Source of the DNA: Prosapia bicincta
Taxonomy: Eukaryota > Arthropoda > Insecta > Hemiptera > Cercopidae
DNA: 64,000 nucleotides
NCBI GenBank assembly: GCA_036971475.1
Contig: JBAIZL010000001.1
Location: 144,010,692 to 144,074,691, forward strand
Reading direction: 5' to 3'
Of this stretch, positions 11,113 to 23,133 are shown piece by piece. Both the position numbers and the translations under genes were made by a program. Numbering within the stretch: position 1 is the stretch's first letter; each line of letters starts with the position of its first letter. The notes under the pieces are model-generated. The model was given only the letters and a program-made list of their open reading frames with translations, made no database searches and had not been told where the DNA came from.

Positions 11113-12438
11113 TATGAGGTATGTTAAAAAAAAAATTGGAATTTCGAATTTCCTCTGGTACGTATATTTGATTTTCGATATTTTAAAGGCGTAAAATTAT
11201 TACATTTTTCTCTCACTTATGGCCGAACTTTTGGCCATTTTGAATGTTTTGTTAATTGGTCCCTTGGACATCGTTGCCTTGTCTTCGATTTTTGCCTGTT
11301 CCAAAAAATGGATCAAAGAATCTGTATCATATTTTGTGTAAAAAAATAAATTAAATGCACGGACGTATTCCGAATATTTACTGTAGCATATGGAGAAGCT
11401 ACCTAAGACCAATTCTAAGTTTGTCGATGGTACAAAAACGTCTTAGAAAGCCGAGAAAATGTGTACGATGAAGACCGTGTCGGACGCCCTACCGCATCAA
11501 CAACAGACAAAAACATTGATGAAGTCAGGAAAATATTATAAGATATTCGTCGAATCACCTTTAGAGAAGTTGCTGAGCCCCTAAACATATTGATTGGCCT
11601 GTGCCGTTCGATATTTAACTTGGGTGTGCCAAGTATCATATATCTATGATTTGGGTATGCCATAGGTCGCCACGAAATCTGTACCATAAAATCTCAATTT
11701 CGTCCAAAAACAGCAAAGCATTAACATTGTGAATGAGGTGTTGGACTGTGTTCACGACGACCAAAATTTGCTCCAGAGTGTCATAACTGAAGACGAATCA
11801 TGAGATATGACGTGGAAACTAAGGATTAATCATCCCAATGGAAGCTGCAGCACGAGGCAAGAGTAAAGAAAGCATGCCAAGATCAGTAGAATAATAAAGT
11901 TTGCTTACAGTCTACTTCGATTGCAATGACGTGATGAACTATGTCTTTTTGCCACAGGGTAGATCGGTAAATAAGGAATATTACCGCCAAGTTAAGCGCA
12001 AATTGCACAAGGCAATCCGCCAGAAATGCCTGAAATTTTGAAAACAAACATTGGCGTTTGCACCATAACAACGCCCGTGCTCACACATCGTTAGTTGTGC
12101 ACACATGTTTAGCCAAGGACAACACACTAGTGATGGCCGCAGACCCCGTATCCCTCCAGAGTACACCCCCCTATGATATTTCTTTCTTGTAGAAAAAAGA
12201 GTCCCAAGAGATGATGGCGCTTCACTACGATTAACAAGATAAAGATTGCATCGAAGGAGGAGTTGAACAAGATCACAAAAAAACGATTTGTTGAAGTGCT
12301 TCGAGGATTGGAAAAAACGTTGGCACAAGTGTGTAGTATCTAATGCAGTTTACACTGAAACGGACGTAATAGTATTCATGAATAATTAAATAATTTTTGG
12401 GAAAACACAAAAGCTATATTTTTGGAACATACCTCGTA
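11113..12438 (+). mobile_element. Near-complete mariner element with both TIRs and TA duplications
   Basis: The left end is TA then TGAGGTATGTT (11113-11125), and the right end is AACATACCTCG then TA (12426-12438). The inverted ends agree at 10 of 11 positions. The total of about 1.33 kb is normal for mariner, which integrates at TA dinucleotides. Both ends survive although the transposase is wrecked, so the element might still be a substrate if an active relative supplied enzyme. Confidence 0.9.
11308..12389 (+). pseudogene. Mariner transposase pseudogene (copy 2)
   Basis: Translation from ATG 11308 (MDQRICIIFCVKK) follows the mariner transposase layout through frameshifts and stops. An RVGRPTASTTDKNIDEVRK linker lies near 11475-11530, then RRITFREVAEPLNI in the helix-turn-helix region near 11545-11590. 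The block around the first catalytic Asp (VITEDES, near 11779-11799) comes next. It is followed by VETKD*SSQWKL and a DCNDVMNYVFLPQGRSVNKEYY block near 11918-11985. HHNNARAHTS near 12060-12090 has Asn where the third catalytic Asp is expected. The C-terminal LKCFEDWKKRWHKC ends at TAA 12387-12389. In-frame stops and the lost third Asp rule out activity. Length and order are otherwise full. Confidence 0.9.
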
Positions 12439-14895
12439 TGTATTAGTTGCTTTAAATGAATTAAACCAATAAATTGGACGACTATTTGAGAACAAAAATA
12501 CTATTATTATTATTATTTATCACACATCAACAACAAAGATGATCGTAAGCATTTCTTCTCCGTTTGGTTATTCCAATATGTTTATCATGCTTACAGAAAT
12601 TCCTATATATAAATCAAGGAAGAACGTTTTATGTAGCCCGAATATTAAAATGGAATTTTTAAAAGGGTTCCCCATTTAACCGAGATGGTAACTAAATTCA
12701 TTATTAGGAAATATCATGTAGGCCTATTTAACTTAAAAGAATCAAGAATCGACGTAAGAATCGAGAATCAGAGGACACATTTTAGGAATCGGCCCAACTA
12801 CCAACTACTTTATACAATCGCAAAAGGATCCAAATAAAATGTTGCTTTTCTTGGAATCTTCTCTGGTGGTTTGACAAAGGTAGTCTAGAGCAGGGTCGCT
12901 GAACATCTCTTGTAGAGCGTCAATAGATATGAAAAATACAGTTTGCTGATCATGTACTAGTTTTACTAATTATATTACTAAGAATATTACGATTACACTT
13001 TTTTATATAAACGTTTTTTCTGGGAAAAAACAAATATGGTGTTCATTGCCGTTACACTAGCCGTAATCATCACGCAATTATCGGGGTTAAGTTCTACAAA
13101 CAATATTTATTATTGCCATTGTTAAACGTTTTAATTCTAAAGCTAGAAAATAATGAGTGGCTTCTCTTATATATAAGAGAATGTAAACAATGAGAGTCTC
13201 CAAATGTAAACAATATTACTGAATACTTAACTAAAAAGTACCATGGAATGGTACACTATTTTGTCTCCCCTTTCTGTCTTTTTGGTAATATTTAAACACC
13301 AATATATTTATAGAGCTACTTAGAAGTTTTACTTGTGCAGGATGTTACTCGCAGGTTGTAGTTTGATCGGCCCTGGTCTAAAGGATTTTTCAGTTTTAAA
13401 AACCTTTGCTAATACAAAACAAAGCTCACGGCTCACCTGACTACAATAAGAGCTGATGATGCCTCTGAATGCACCTATGTGATTTCGGATAAACTGGACA
13501 ACCTGAAAATATTCGGAGAGCTATAATAGGACCAGTAAACATTGCAGTGGTCATTACAAAGAAACTCCCATCTCTGTAAGTTGATGGGTTGGGCAGGATG
13601 AATAGGATTGCAATAAAATAGAATTTCATCGCCTCAGGAGTCCCGTCATAAATGGAAAATCACTCATAAGCCTATTACATCATATAACCTTAATTTTATC
13701 TGTAATTGCAATTGTTTTTTATGCAATATTAGTAAACCTTAATCATTACTAAGAAACACTAGAATTAGCACATGAAGGGCCATTTAAATGGAATCCATGT
13801 GTTCACGCCTTATGGATGAACTAGAAAATATATTTCTTTTAAATATTTTAAAACAATAACCCTAGTAGAAGTACATTTTTTATACTGATCTACTGTAGCA
13901 CCTAACAACATTTCCAATATTAACTTTTTTCTTTAAACAAAAGTATCAAGCTTTTCTGATTAACATTTACAACATATTATCCAAATGAAATACTTGTATA
14001 TGTATATAATATCTTAGTTAGTTTACAATGGCATTAGTAAATAACAAAATCACTTACTGAATAACAATTGGAATTTTAAATTGTACAAAAACATATTTAC
14101 AAAGCTTAAGAACACAATGGCATAGGCGCATTACTGTACCTATTGAAAATGAATTGCCATTTTAAATTGTACCAAAATATAAATATTATGTTCATGAACA
14201 CAATGGCTAATTACATAACTGTACATATTGAAAATGAATTGGAACTATTTTGTTATTTAAACTTACGGTCAAAAAAAAACACTGATACTCCCAATCAATC
14301 AGATGAATTGCCTGAACATTGTCTCTGTCAATCAAACCGGAATAATACATCTATTAATATTTAGAGTGACATTGTCAATTGTTTTTTACCTATATGCTTT
14401 AAATTTGATAACTATAAATAGACACAATATTATTTGCAGAAACGTCGACCTATTAAAAATCATTCTGTACTCATTAAAATTTTATTGGATATTCTTTTTT
14501 CTAAGCAGTTTTGTACATATAACAAAATGGTTAAAATAAATTGTTTCGTCTTTAGACATAAAATTTTAAAAATAAATATCTTGAGCATTGTGGACTAAAT
14601 GAATAAGAAAAACCCGCTAACCAAAATGATAAACCTTTCATTCGTCTTTCTGTTTTTTGTGTCTCTGGAGATGATTACCACGTAATCGAATTGCACATAG
14701 GGTGATTTTTAGTAAAATAAAAGATTTTATATTCTAGTTAGTGCGTTTATTTATTGACACAAAACCCATGTTTATTCAGATAAAAAATACTATTACCTAT
14801 TTTACATACCTAAATGCTTAAGATATATTATATTATTAAATATAATAAAAGGTCTAAGCTAAGACACAAGGATAAAAAACAACACTATATAAATT
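12439..14895. other. Intergenic DNA, nothing recognised
   Basis: AT-rich. A perfect 20-bp palindrome, TTCTCTTATATATAAGAGAA, lies at 13162-13181. A somewhat GC-richer patch at 13430-13640 opens short frames on both strands but matches no family I know. The stretch 14100-14540 has short plus-strand open frames with no recognisable motifs. Confidence 0.6.
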
Positions 14896-14901
14896 TTTAT
14901 T
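14896..14901 (-). promoter_or_regulatory. Candidate polyadenylation signal of the histone-like gene
   Basis: AATAAA on the minus strand, about 140 bases downstream of the stop codon of the linker-histone-like gene. It is the nearest canonical hexamer seen in the correct orientation. AATAAA is common by chance in DNA this AT-rich. Confidence 0.4.
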
Positions 14902-15040
14902 TAAATTCACCATTAATATTAATAATATTTTTATATTCGAACATATTAGTGAACAATTTTAAATCTTATGAAATAATTATATAAGTACTAAAAAGTATTA
15001 TATTTTACTCACGATTATTAGGAATGTATTTAAACAAACA

Positions 15041-15616
15041 TTACAAATTTTGTGGCTCTTGTTTGATTTGAACATGTACATCAACTGGATTTCGTTCAAC
15101 AGCCTGTTCAACATTTTCTTGTTGCGCAGAGATCTCTTCCTTCTCAGCACTTTCAGGTTGCTCAGTAAGATCACGTCTTCTATAATTTCTACGTCTTCTC
15201 CTAGTGCTTTTCCCAAGACGACGTCTTCTACGAGCCTCAGTTACTGTAGCAATATCTCCATGCCTTCTATGAATTCTTCTTCGTCTCCTTTTTATCCTAC
15301 TTTGACGTCTCCTACGAGCTACAGTCACTAAATGACCTCTTCTTCTGGAATTTCTTCTACGGCTTCTACTCTTATATCGTCGTCGACGAGCCTCTATAGT
15401 TCCATCATTCATTACAACTTTGTATTTGCCTTTGGTACGTTTTAGAATTCCTTTGGCAACCGCATGGTTAATAGCTTCTCGAACTTTAAATTTGTCAACC
15501 TTACCATTATTAGCACAAGCAATAAAATTATATACCTGTGTTTTTAAAACACCTTGAGGTTGCTTCAATGAATTCACAACTTCTACAACTAGTTTTACTG
15601 GAATACGGTATGACAT
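15041..15616 (-). CDS. Linker-histone H1-like, arginine-rich protein (protamine-like)
   Basis: An intronless 191-residue protein. Residues about 4-70 read as an H1/H5 winged-helix domain: a helix with VKLVVEVVNSL, QGVLKTQVYNFI, then VREAINHAVAKGILKRTKGKYKV as the third helix and wing. Residues 77-148 are extremely basic, with repeated Arg runs of 3-6 and little Lys. They show an internal three-fold pattern: TIEARRRR, TVARRRR and TVTEARRRRR. Residues 149-191 are acidic to neutral and end with IKQE, a SUMO-consensus-like site. The family binds linker DNA at nucleosomes. Arg-for-Lys tails and an H1 core are features of protamine-like sperm proteins, so a role in sperm chromatin compaction is my inference. 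The start is the first Met, with the domain beginning at once after it. The gene is visibly GC-richer than its surroundings. Alternatives are a divergent somatic H1 variant or a retrocopy. It has no neighbours within kilobases. Confidence 0.8.
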   Translation of the reverse strand: MSYRIPVKLVVEVVNSLKQPQGVLKTQVYNFIACANNGKVDKFKVREAINHAVAKGILKRTKGKYKVVMNDGTIEARRRRYKSRSRRRNSRRRGHLVTVARRRRQSRIKRRRRRIHRRHGDIATVTEARRRRRLGKSTRRRRRNYRRRDLTEQPESAEKEEISAQQENVEQAVERNPVDVHVQIKQEPQNL

Positions 15617-18499
15617 TGTAATATAATTTAAAATTTTCTGTAACTAAACTGTATCATTACCCTAATTGAAGTGACTACAAATTTTTCAATTCAGTAACTA
15701 GGCAATATGGTAATTTGGATTTTCATTGTAGTAGTAATCTATTGTTGAAATATTTTTTAAATTATCTTATGAAAAAATATTTTTGTCCTCTTTGCATAAG
15801 TAAAGTTAAACTAAATTGATTAGTTCAAATTTAATAGACATTATAACAAAAAATAATATCTCACTTATTATAAATTTTGTAGTAATTTATTAATATTTGT
15901 TTAGTTCTTTATGCTTTATTCATAGTATTATATATGCCTATAAAATTCAAAAGAATCGAGAATGGAAAGATAAATGTTAGAATAAAAAACGGAATTGAAA
16001 GTTTTAGGAGTCTGTCCTCTTCATCGTATAACAGGCATAAATAACTTTTTTTTTAAACCTTTACAAATAGTTTGAAAAATTTAAAAGTACAAAAAACCGA
16101 TAAAACGAAATACAGGATGATTGCCAAACAAAAATAAATTAATTTTTTGTAGAGAACTAGTGTAGGCCTATATAATAATTAATATGCACTGTGCTTAGCA
16201 TAGGGGTTTTTACTAACTAAATAAGTTTGAAGTAGCCGCCTATCACTTGTTATAAGTTGTTACGGATTGAGGAAAATTGTAACTCCCTGTGTTTGTATCT
16301 CAGCGCTCTTGTCTCATTCTCTGTAGATTGTATTGTAATTTATGTTCACTTTTTTCTATATAACATTATTCATAATTATTTGTCAGGCAAGGTCAAATGT
16401 TGCAGGCTATCCTACTATCGGATTTTACATAAGGCTTTAGCTTTACTTCATATTTTCAAATCAATATAAGAAGAGTAAGGAATTGTGAAGATACACAACT
16501 TAATTGGATTACCCACTTAGATATTTTTATCATGCTTTGCTTTCCCAATTGTAAATAAATTGAGACAAATTCCTCACCTGCAAGTTTCGTTATTGTTTAT
16601 AGGGAACTATTGTTTTCAGACACAATTTCCTGACGCAAATGGTCTGATGAAATTTACCATAAGAAGTCTTTTGAATATTTAAATATATTACTTACATTTC
16701 TAGGACCTAGTATTGCTGTAAAAGGTATCCTATTTACTCTACAAACGAATCGGAATACATGCTCCACTCATATAATTGGAGTATTTCGGGATTACCTACC
16801 TCTTCTGACACTTTCATATCGCTATTATCACTTTCTTTTAATTAGCATCACTGAAGAAAAATCTGAAATACATTCTGATAAGTCACGATCAACTAAAGGA
16901 TCAGGAAACCTCAGAATCACTAATTGGATATATATTTATTAACATACAATTAAATTATTTGTATTACGAAAATGAACGTAAAATTTTATGTTTGAACTTT
17001 AATATGTTTATTTATTGATGTGATTTAGTTTGTCTATAAATATCAATTGATCTTCTATTTAACCAGAGGTAACAGTACTAAGAATACATCCGACTAAATT
17101 GTGTTAATAATGCTGTGTTCGATTTAGCATTTTTATAACTGTACAGGTTAAATAAAATTAAAAAGTAGTAATATTTGTTACAAATTTTGTCTTTGTAATG
17201 ATTCCAGAGTATAAATGAAAAAAACTAAACACCTGAAAAAAACATCATCTGATAGCACCCTTATTTTTAATTTTAGTTCTTTTAGCAGTGGTAACTCTAT
17301 TAATGATTACATTATGAAATACAATTTGAGCTTGATTTAACCCTGATAGCCTACCTCTACGTCTCCCAGATGTACAGCCAAGCCTTTTGGTTCTCTCCCA
17401 ACTCCTATGTAAATTCCAGAATACCCAGATTTTAAGTATTCTTCTAATGGCTGGTGCATTGTCCGATCAGTGTACAGTTGGATCCTCCCTGTGTTTCATG
17501 TATAGGTTACAAAGGTTTTAATAAAAGTAACTAAGTCTGTGGAACGTATAGGTGGGTTATCAAGTTAATTTTATGTACATCTCCGGGATGTAAAAGTGAG
17601 GTAAGGCATTATATTTGTGCGATTTCTCAATTAAAACAGGGAAGCATAATCTGACGTAAATATAATTTGATCTGCATACTATAATTATCCGTGGTATATA
17701 ATTAATATTTCTGTTATTAGATTTCTAAAATTGAAAAGTTTTATGAAGTTTTATAAAAAATAATGAACTAATTTTGACACGTTGGAATTATTAGACATCA
17801 CTCTACAATGATGGGATGAATTGGAAACTGTTGAAGGTGAAGGGCTACCCAGATGATAAGCCTGAGAAAGAATTAGATTTTCATTCAGTTTAGGTAAAGA
17901 ATTAAAAGGTTTTTATAATATGCTATTCTATAATATCTTGAACATTGCGTGCATCAATTTAATTGTAGTACATCTACACTACAATTATAAAAAAACTAAT
18001 AAAATTCCAAGTGAGACACCGTTCAACCGTATCTATTTCTTGGTAGAGTTGAGCGAAAAGTTGATTGTAAAATGGACGAAAAATTGTTTGGTATCTGAAA
18101 ATATCAAAAAGGATTTGAAACAATGCAGTGAACGATGTTTCTTCGGCAAATAAAATTTGACAACGTGGTAATACTGCAAAAACTACTTTTGTAACTGCTG
18201 CTCTAATTTTTACGGCTGATCAAAAGAACAAAGAAACAGAAAATACTGTAGCTGTTGTGACTGCAAAATAAATATCGAAACTGATATGTTACTATTGCAA
18301 TACCATTATATGTGGTAAACATAAAAACATTTTGTTTGGACTGTTTTTTATGTTTTTGTAAATTACCTGAATAAACCAGAGATACAGATTTAAACTTCAA
18401 ACAAAGTTTTTTTTTTAACTTACCTTAAACGTACTAACAATTAAAAAATTATGGTTGTACGCTCTTATTATAGTGTTTTTGAAAATGCAAAGTATCGAT
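15617..18499. other. Intergenic DNA upstream of the histone-like gene
   Basis: AT-rich with no recognisable gene. The 150 bases upstream of the histone-like start hold no clear TATA box at a plausible distance. A less AT-rich patch at 17330-17500 translates on the minus strand to a basic stretch with GRRRGRLSG, but it matches no family I recognise. Confidence 0.5.
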
Positions 18500-19130
18500 T
18501 TTCAGCAGCAATGATACAACTGGTTCAGGTAATCAACATCCAACTGCTATTGTGTTCACGTTTTACAGACGGTAGTCAAAAAGTCCTGTAGATCTGTGAT
18601 TCTATATGGTGACGTGAGGCACAATTCTAATTGGCGAAATATATGTGTCTTCCTTAGACGTATGAGGAGATTTATTGTATCTCTAAACACCTCACATCCA
18701 ATAATGACTTCATCAATTTAGTCGTTTACTGCTATCAAGTGTCAACATTTGTTACCGGGCTGCGGCAAATTGCCTAGTCCGAGGATTTAAATCCTTTGTT
18801 AGGGCAAGCCAAAGTGGGTAAAATTTTGCCCCCTCACTACTTGAACCGAACTAACTACCTGGGCTCCTGGTAAAAAAAACGTAGCTGTTTGAAAGGTTCT
18901 ACTATTCAGGACTATGAATGGAAAAGCTGGCAAAGTCATAGTGTCTCGTCGGGAAAGTGGCCCTCCAGCTCTTACAGTAATGCGTTCGAGTTCTTACGTA
19001 AGGGTGCCACGGGTTGTGGATCCAAGCCTTCTATTATACTTGATATCAGAGTCACTAGTTTGTAATTGGATTAGTGGGGGTCGTTATTCCCATATTGTAT
19101 ATAATACCAAATAAAATGCACTCTGTTGTG
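18500..19130. other. GC-richer island, unrecognised
   Basis: This patch is clearly richer in G+C than its surroundings and reads like decayed coding or repeat DNA. The plus strand holds a 66-codon open frame at 18914-19114 starting MNGKAGKVIVSRRESGPP, with no known domain. It could be a fragment of a mobile element. Confidence 0.4.
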
Positions 19131-20534
19131 TTGTTACGGAAGAATTGATACAAGACGAGAGAGAATAGCTCTTAGTAGAATTTCTCCATTTTCCCACTAT
19201 CATTATTACATTCTTAACCCATTAAAAGACATTGCAGTTACATACTGTTTGATTTAGAAATAATTGTTACCATAAACGAGTTAGATCAATAATTAAATGA
19301 ATGAAACGATAGCTCGTTGTTGAGTTACCTTTTTTCCTATATTACATCAAATATTGTCTTTCTATATATATATAATTAGTTTTTCTATTGAGAACTAAAG
19401 AAGATAGTTATACCCAAAACTTTAAATAAATTTTGCTGTCAAACACAAATAAAAACAAATAAAATGTTACAATAATTATCTGAAAAACGCTAGGTGCATA
19501 AACGTATTGAAAACATAGACATATAAAATAATATAAACAATATTTAAAGAGGGACTATACAATGGAACATGTAAGTGAATGATTAAAAGAAATTTAAGGG
19601 AGATTTATTATAGATACTTTCGAATAAAACGAATAAGAGATCGATTGACATGAGCAGTTTCTTTATAAACTATTTGGAGATGATGCTAGCCGTATCATGA
19701 GATCAGATGTATGCAATGGCATAACGCATATTGATATGCAATAACTGTAGGTTAAGGAAAAGGGAAATGAGGCTGTCCTTGAAGTTGACATAGTAAATAA
19801 TATGAAACACTAAAACCGAACTAAATAAATAAGTAAATTAAAGATATTTTTAGTCCTAAACGAAATACCAAAGAACAAACAACTAATTTAAGAAGTTGTT
19901 TTTTTATAGTTTCATAATATTTACTTTTTTTATTGATATTTTGAACAAATCGGTATGTTACAAATTATATTTTTAACCCTCTTCTCCTTCAAAATTGAGT
20001 AAGTTTATTTTTTTCCAAATCTGATTTATCTGTCAATGTTAGTATTGAAAACATGACTGGGTTTTCGCCTTTAATCAAAACTAAATAAAGTACACATCCT
20101 TTGACGCTATATTTCGAAATATTTTAGAGAGGATTGAGAACAGAAAGAATCAGATTACGACATGCATTATTTTCCCATGAAAATATAATTTTTCCTAATA
20201 AATGTGATTATATGGAAGGTATAGTTTACCTCATATTCAGTATTGCATTATATAAAAAAATAAGTCAATATTAATTATATATTATGAAACAGGTTTTAAA
20301 TTTTAAAAAAATAACTTCTGTACAGCATTATCTTTTATGTTTACTAAACAAAAGTAATATTTAAAATAAATATAATCTCTAAAAAACAAGTAATATTTTT
20401 ACTTACTCTGTAAGGTAGTTTGTTTTTGTAAATTACATCTGAGGATAATTGATGTTCAATCGAAACGTACATAGATTGTTAAATAAATTGAACTAATATT
20501 TCTATAGAGGTTTTAATAATTTAAATCGAACATA
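19131..20534. other. Intergenic DNA, nothing recognised
   Basis: AT-rich, without convincing coding sequence, RNA gene or repeat structure visible by eye. Confidence 0.6.
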
Positions 20535-22270
20535 AAATCAAAGTGTTGTTTTGTAGTTATGTAAAAACATGTTTAGGGAACTATTTTGCCTTTATTTTTA
20601 CGAAACACCATTGGATACAGTTGATAAGAAGACATTTGAAAACACACGAGCCTAAAATTTTACTTCTGTCTGACAATAAACCCCTTTTTAACCACAAATT
20701 GTTTTCAATGACGAAAGAAATATTGTTTTCCCCCAGCTGTTATATTTCGTAAACTATTTAAACCTATTTCCATGGGTTTATATATTGTTTAAGGTGTATT
20801 TTTTATCTCTTGTTTTAGATTATTTCTTGTTCTTTCAATGCTAGAGGATGAGTTTGAACCTTGTTTGATGTAGATAAATTATTTTGAAGACAGTTTGTAC
20901 AGGAGTCCTATTGAAAAATGCAAGACAAACACCACATGTACTACATGCTTTATTGTGCTTGCTTTGCTATTCAAGACAATGTTGACCCAGTTTCACATTA
21001 CAGATAGGAAGGTGCATACGTACTGGAATACTTTGCATTTAATTGTCATCTATAGAAATCGGATATTTAGTTCATAAAAATTGGATAATGCATCTCGTTA
21101 TATCTTTATTTAAAAATATAATTTTACCCCTTGTTTTCAAATAACCACCAAAAATATTTGCAGCTAAAATATCTTTAATGGTTTTTTTTTGTTCATGGAC
21201 AATATTATTACCTAAATTTAATGGTTTTCTGTTATGTTGATAAACACGACGACATGCAATCTCATGATTGCATCTAACTATCAGATTTAGCTTCTGTCCA
21301 TAACCATTACATACATCTCAATATGGTAGATGGCTAGTAATCGCTTTTCAAGAAATAAATACAAGACGATTTATTTAAAAACCTTTATTCGGAAAAATGT
21401 ATGTTTTTTTAGTTCAAATGATACGATTACATACAAATATAAAAAAGCATTTGAGTAAAATAATTAGCAATAGTATACTCTTTCCTTTCGATATCCCTTT
21501 CAGGTGTAAAGGAAAAATGTAAAGTTTTATTTCGTTAAAATTATTATTTTACGCAATCCAACCAATAAATTACTCTAATCTTTTCATGGTGCATAAAGTT
21601 AGAAAGTGGAATGTTGTTATTTCACAATTTAAAAGAATAATTATATAAAGTCTATTAGGAGGTAATGGGAATTATACTAAAATATACTATACATTTGTTC
21701 ATAATTAATTGATTTTCCTAACACGATGTACATAAGATTTAAATTATGACGATAAATTATGTTGTTTCCTACACAAATATCAACTTCGTTTTACAATAGT
21801 AAGATGCAATTACAAATTTGTATGAGGTGATAAAAAGCAAAACAATTTTAAAACATATTATTTAATATCATTATCTATAGATGCAGATATACCAAGGTAA
21901 AATATACAGTCACTCAATAATAGTGATGAACACAATTATTTAAAAATTTATTTATCCTAATACATCTATATATATTACACTTTTACTGATTTTAATAAAA
22001 CGCATGACCGAAAATAATGACTTTAAACGAAAATTACTACACAATAATAAAATTTTAAAAAGGAAAACCTAACACGGTTTTTAAGTTTTTGTTATTAATA
22101 ATACAAGTCAGAAGTTCGGAAAACTCTTTGAAAAAGCTCAAACGCTCTTTGGAAAGTGAAGTAAAGTAGAAGACCTTTTGGAAACGAAGGGAAACTTGAA
22201 TAGGGCGATTTTCGCTGGATTACTTTTCAGTGATAAGGTAAAATATGCATTCCCTTACTTTTTATTATTT
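20535..22270 (+). repeat. Diverged direct repeat, block B, copy 1
   Basis: Collinear similarity to about 28340-29990 at a spacing of about 7.75 kb. Anchors are 20605-20690 with 28370-28460 (sharing ACAGTTGATAAGAA) and 22075-22265 with 29815-29985 (sharing GGAAAACTCTTTG). In addition, 20925-20995 resembles 24690-24745, which share CATTCAAGACAAT-type sequence followed by GACCCAGTTT. No coding potential is recognised. Probably copies of an old, unclassified repeat family. Confidence 0.55.
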
Positions 22271-23049
22271 TTGTTCTGTAAGACAATTAACACCTAATCA
22301 TAATAGGTATCGTGTTCATAATATGAAACCCAAACACAAGATGCAACTACGAAATTAAATTAAATTGATAATATGAAGGGAGAAAGTAAAAAAAAAAAAA
22401 TAGTATTCAAGTAAAGTAAATTAAAACTCTTACATTGAATATTGTGAAGGATTTTGTTCCATTCAAACATAACCAAACCAAAAAATAATAAACCTATATT
22501 TATTTTACGACTACTTTATTTTATTCGTGTTCATTGACAAATTTATCATTTTTATATACTTTTTTAGGGATTTAAATAACCTAAATGTGAAATAAAATAG
22601 CTTTACAGTTTTCTGAATAGTGTTTCTCTTGTTTAAACGTATTCCTCACCTCTCAGGACCGAAAACGTATGGAATAGTCCCTTTATTTCCTCTAGAGGCA
22701 ACCTTATGATGTTTTATTGTTAATTTTTTATTTTACGAAAACAATACTGATTTTTTAGGTAGTAATTTCTCCATTTTTATAAATCGTTTACATTGTTTTT
22801 ATTATGAGAGTACTCATGTTGTATTGTAATAATAACCTATTTTCAATGAATCGTTAAGTAAATGAAAATAGTGCAAATATTGTTAAAGAGGATTGATGAA
22901 ATCCAAACACAAATATGGTTTTATCTCTATACATATAGAGATACTTCTACATACAGTAACGTCTATGCTATTAACGTTCAATGCACTCACGACACAAAAA
23001 TGCCAGTAATACCCCTTTATGCAATAACATCCATATCTATAAAAAACGT
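22271..23049. other. Intergenic DNA, nothing recognised
   Basis: AT-rich with no convincing feature. Confidence 0.55.
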
Positions 23050-23050
23050 T

Positions 23051-23131
<81 letters not shown>
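23050..23131. repeat. (TA)n microsatellite
   Basis: About 40 TA units with one TTTA interruption near 23067. Open frames rich in Tyr and Ile across it are artefacts of the repeat. Confidence 0.95.

Positions 23132-23133
<2 letters not shown>

Noticed and set aside
11415..12328. Minus-strand open frames across the second mariner
   Set aside because: They are antisense to a clear plus-strand mariner transposase remnant.
13441..13629. Minus-strand frame with a TTAMFTGPIIALRIFSG stretch resembling a membrane protein
   Set aside because: Only 62 codons, no family match I can defend, no splice or domain context.
15050..15331. Ser-rich plus-strand open frame overlapping the histone-like gene
   Set aside because: Antisense shadow of the Arg-rich codons; no independent support.
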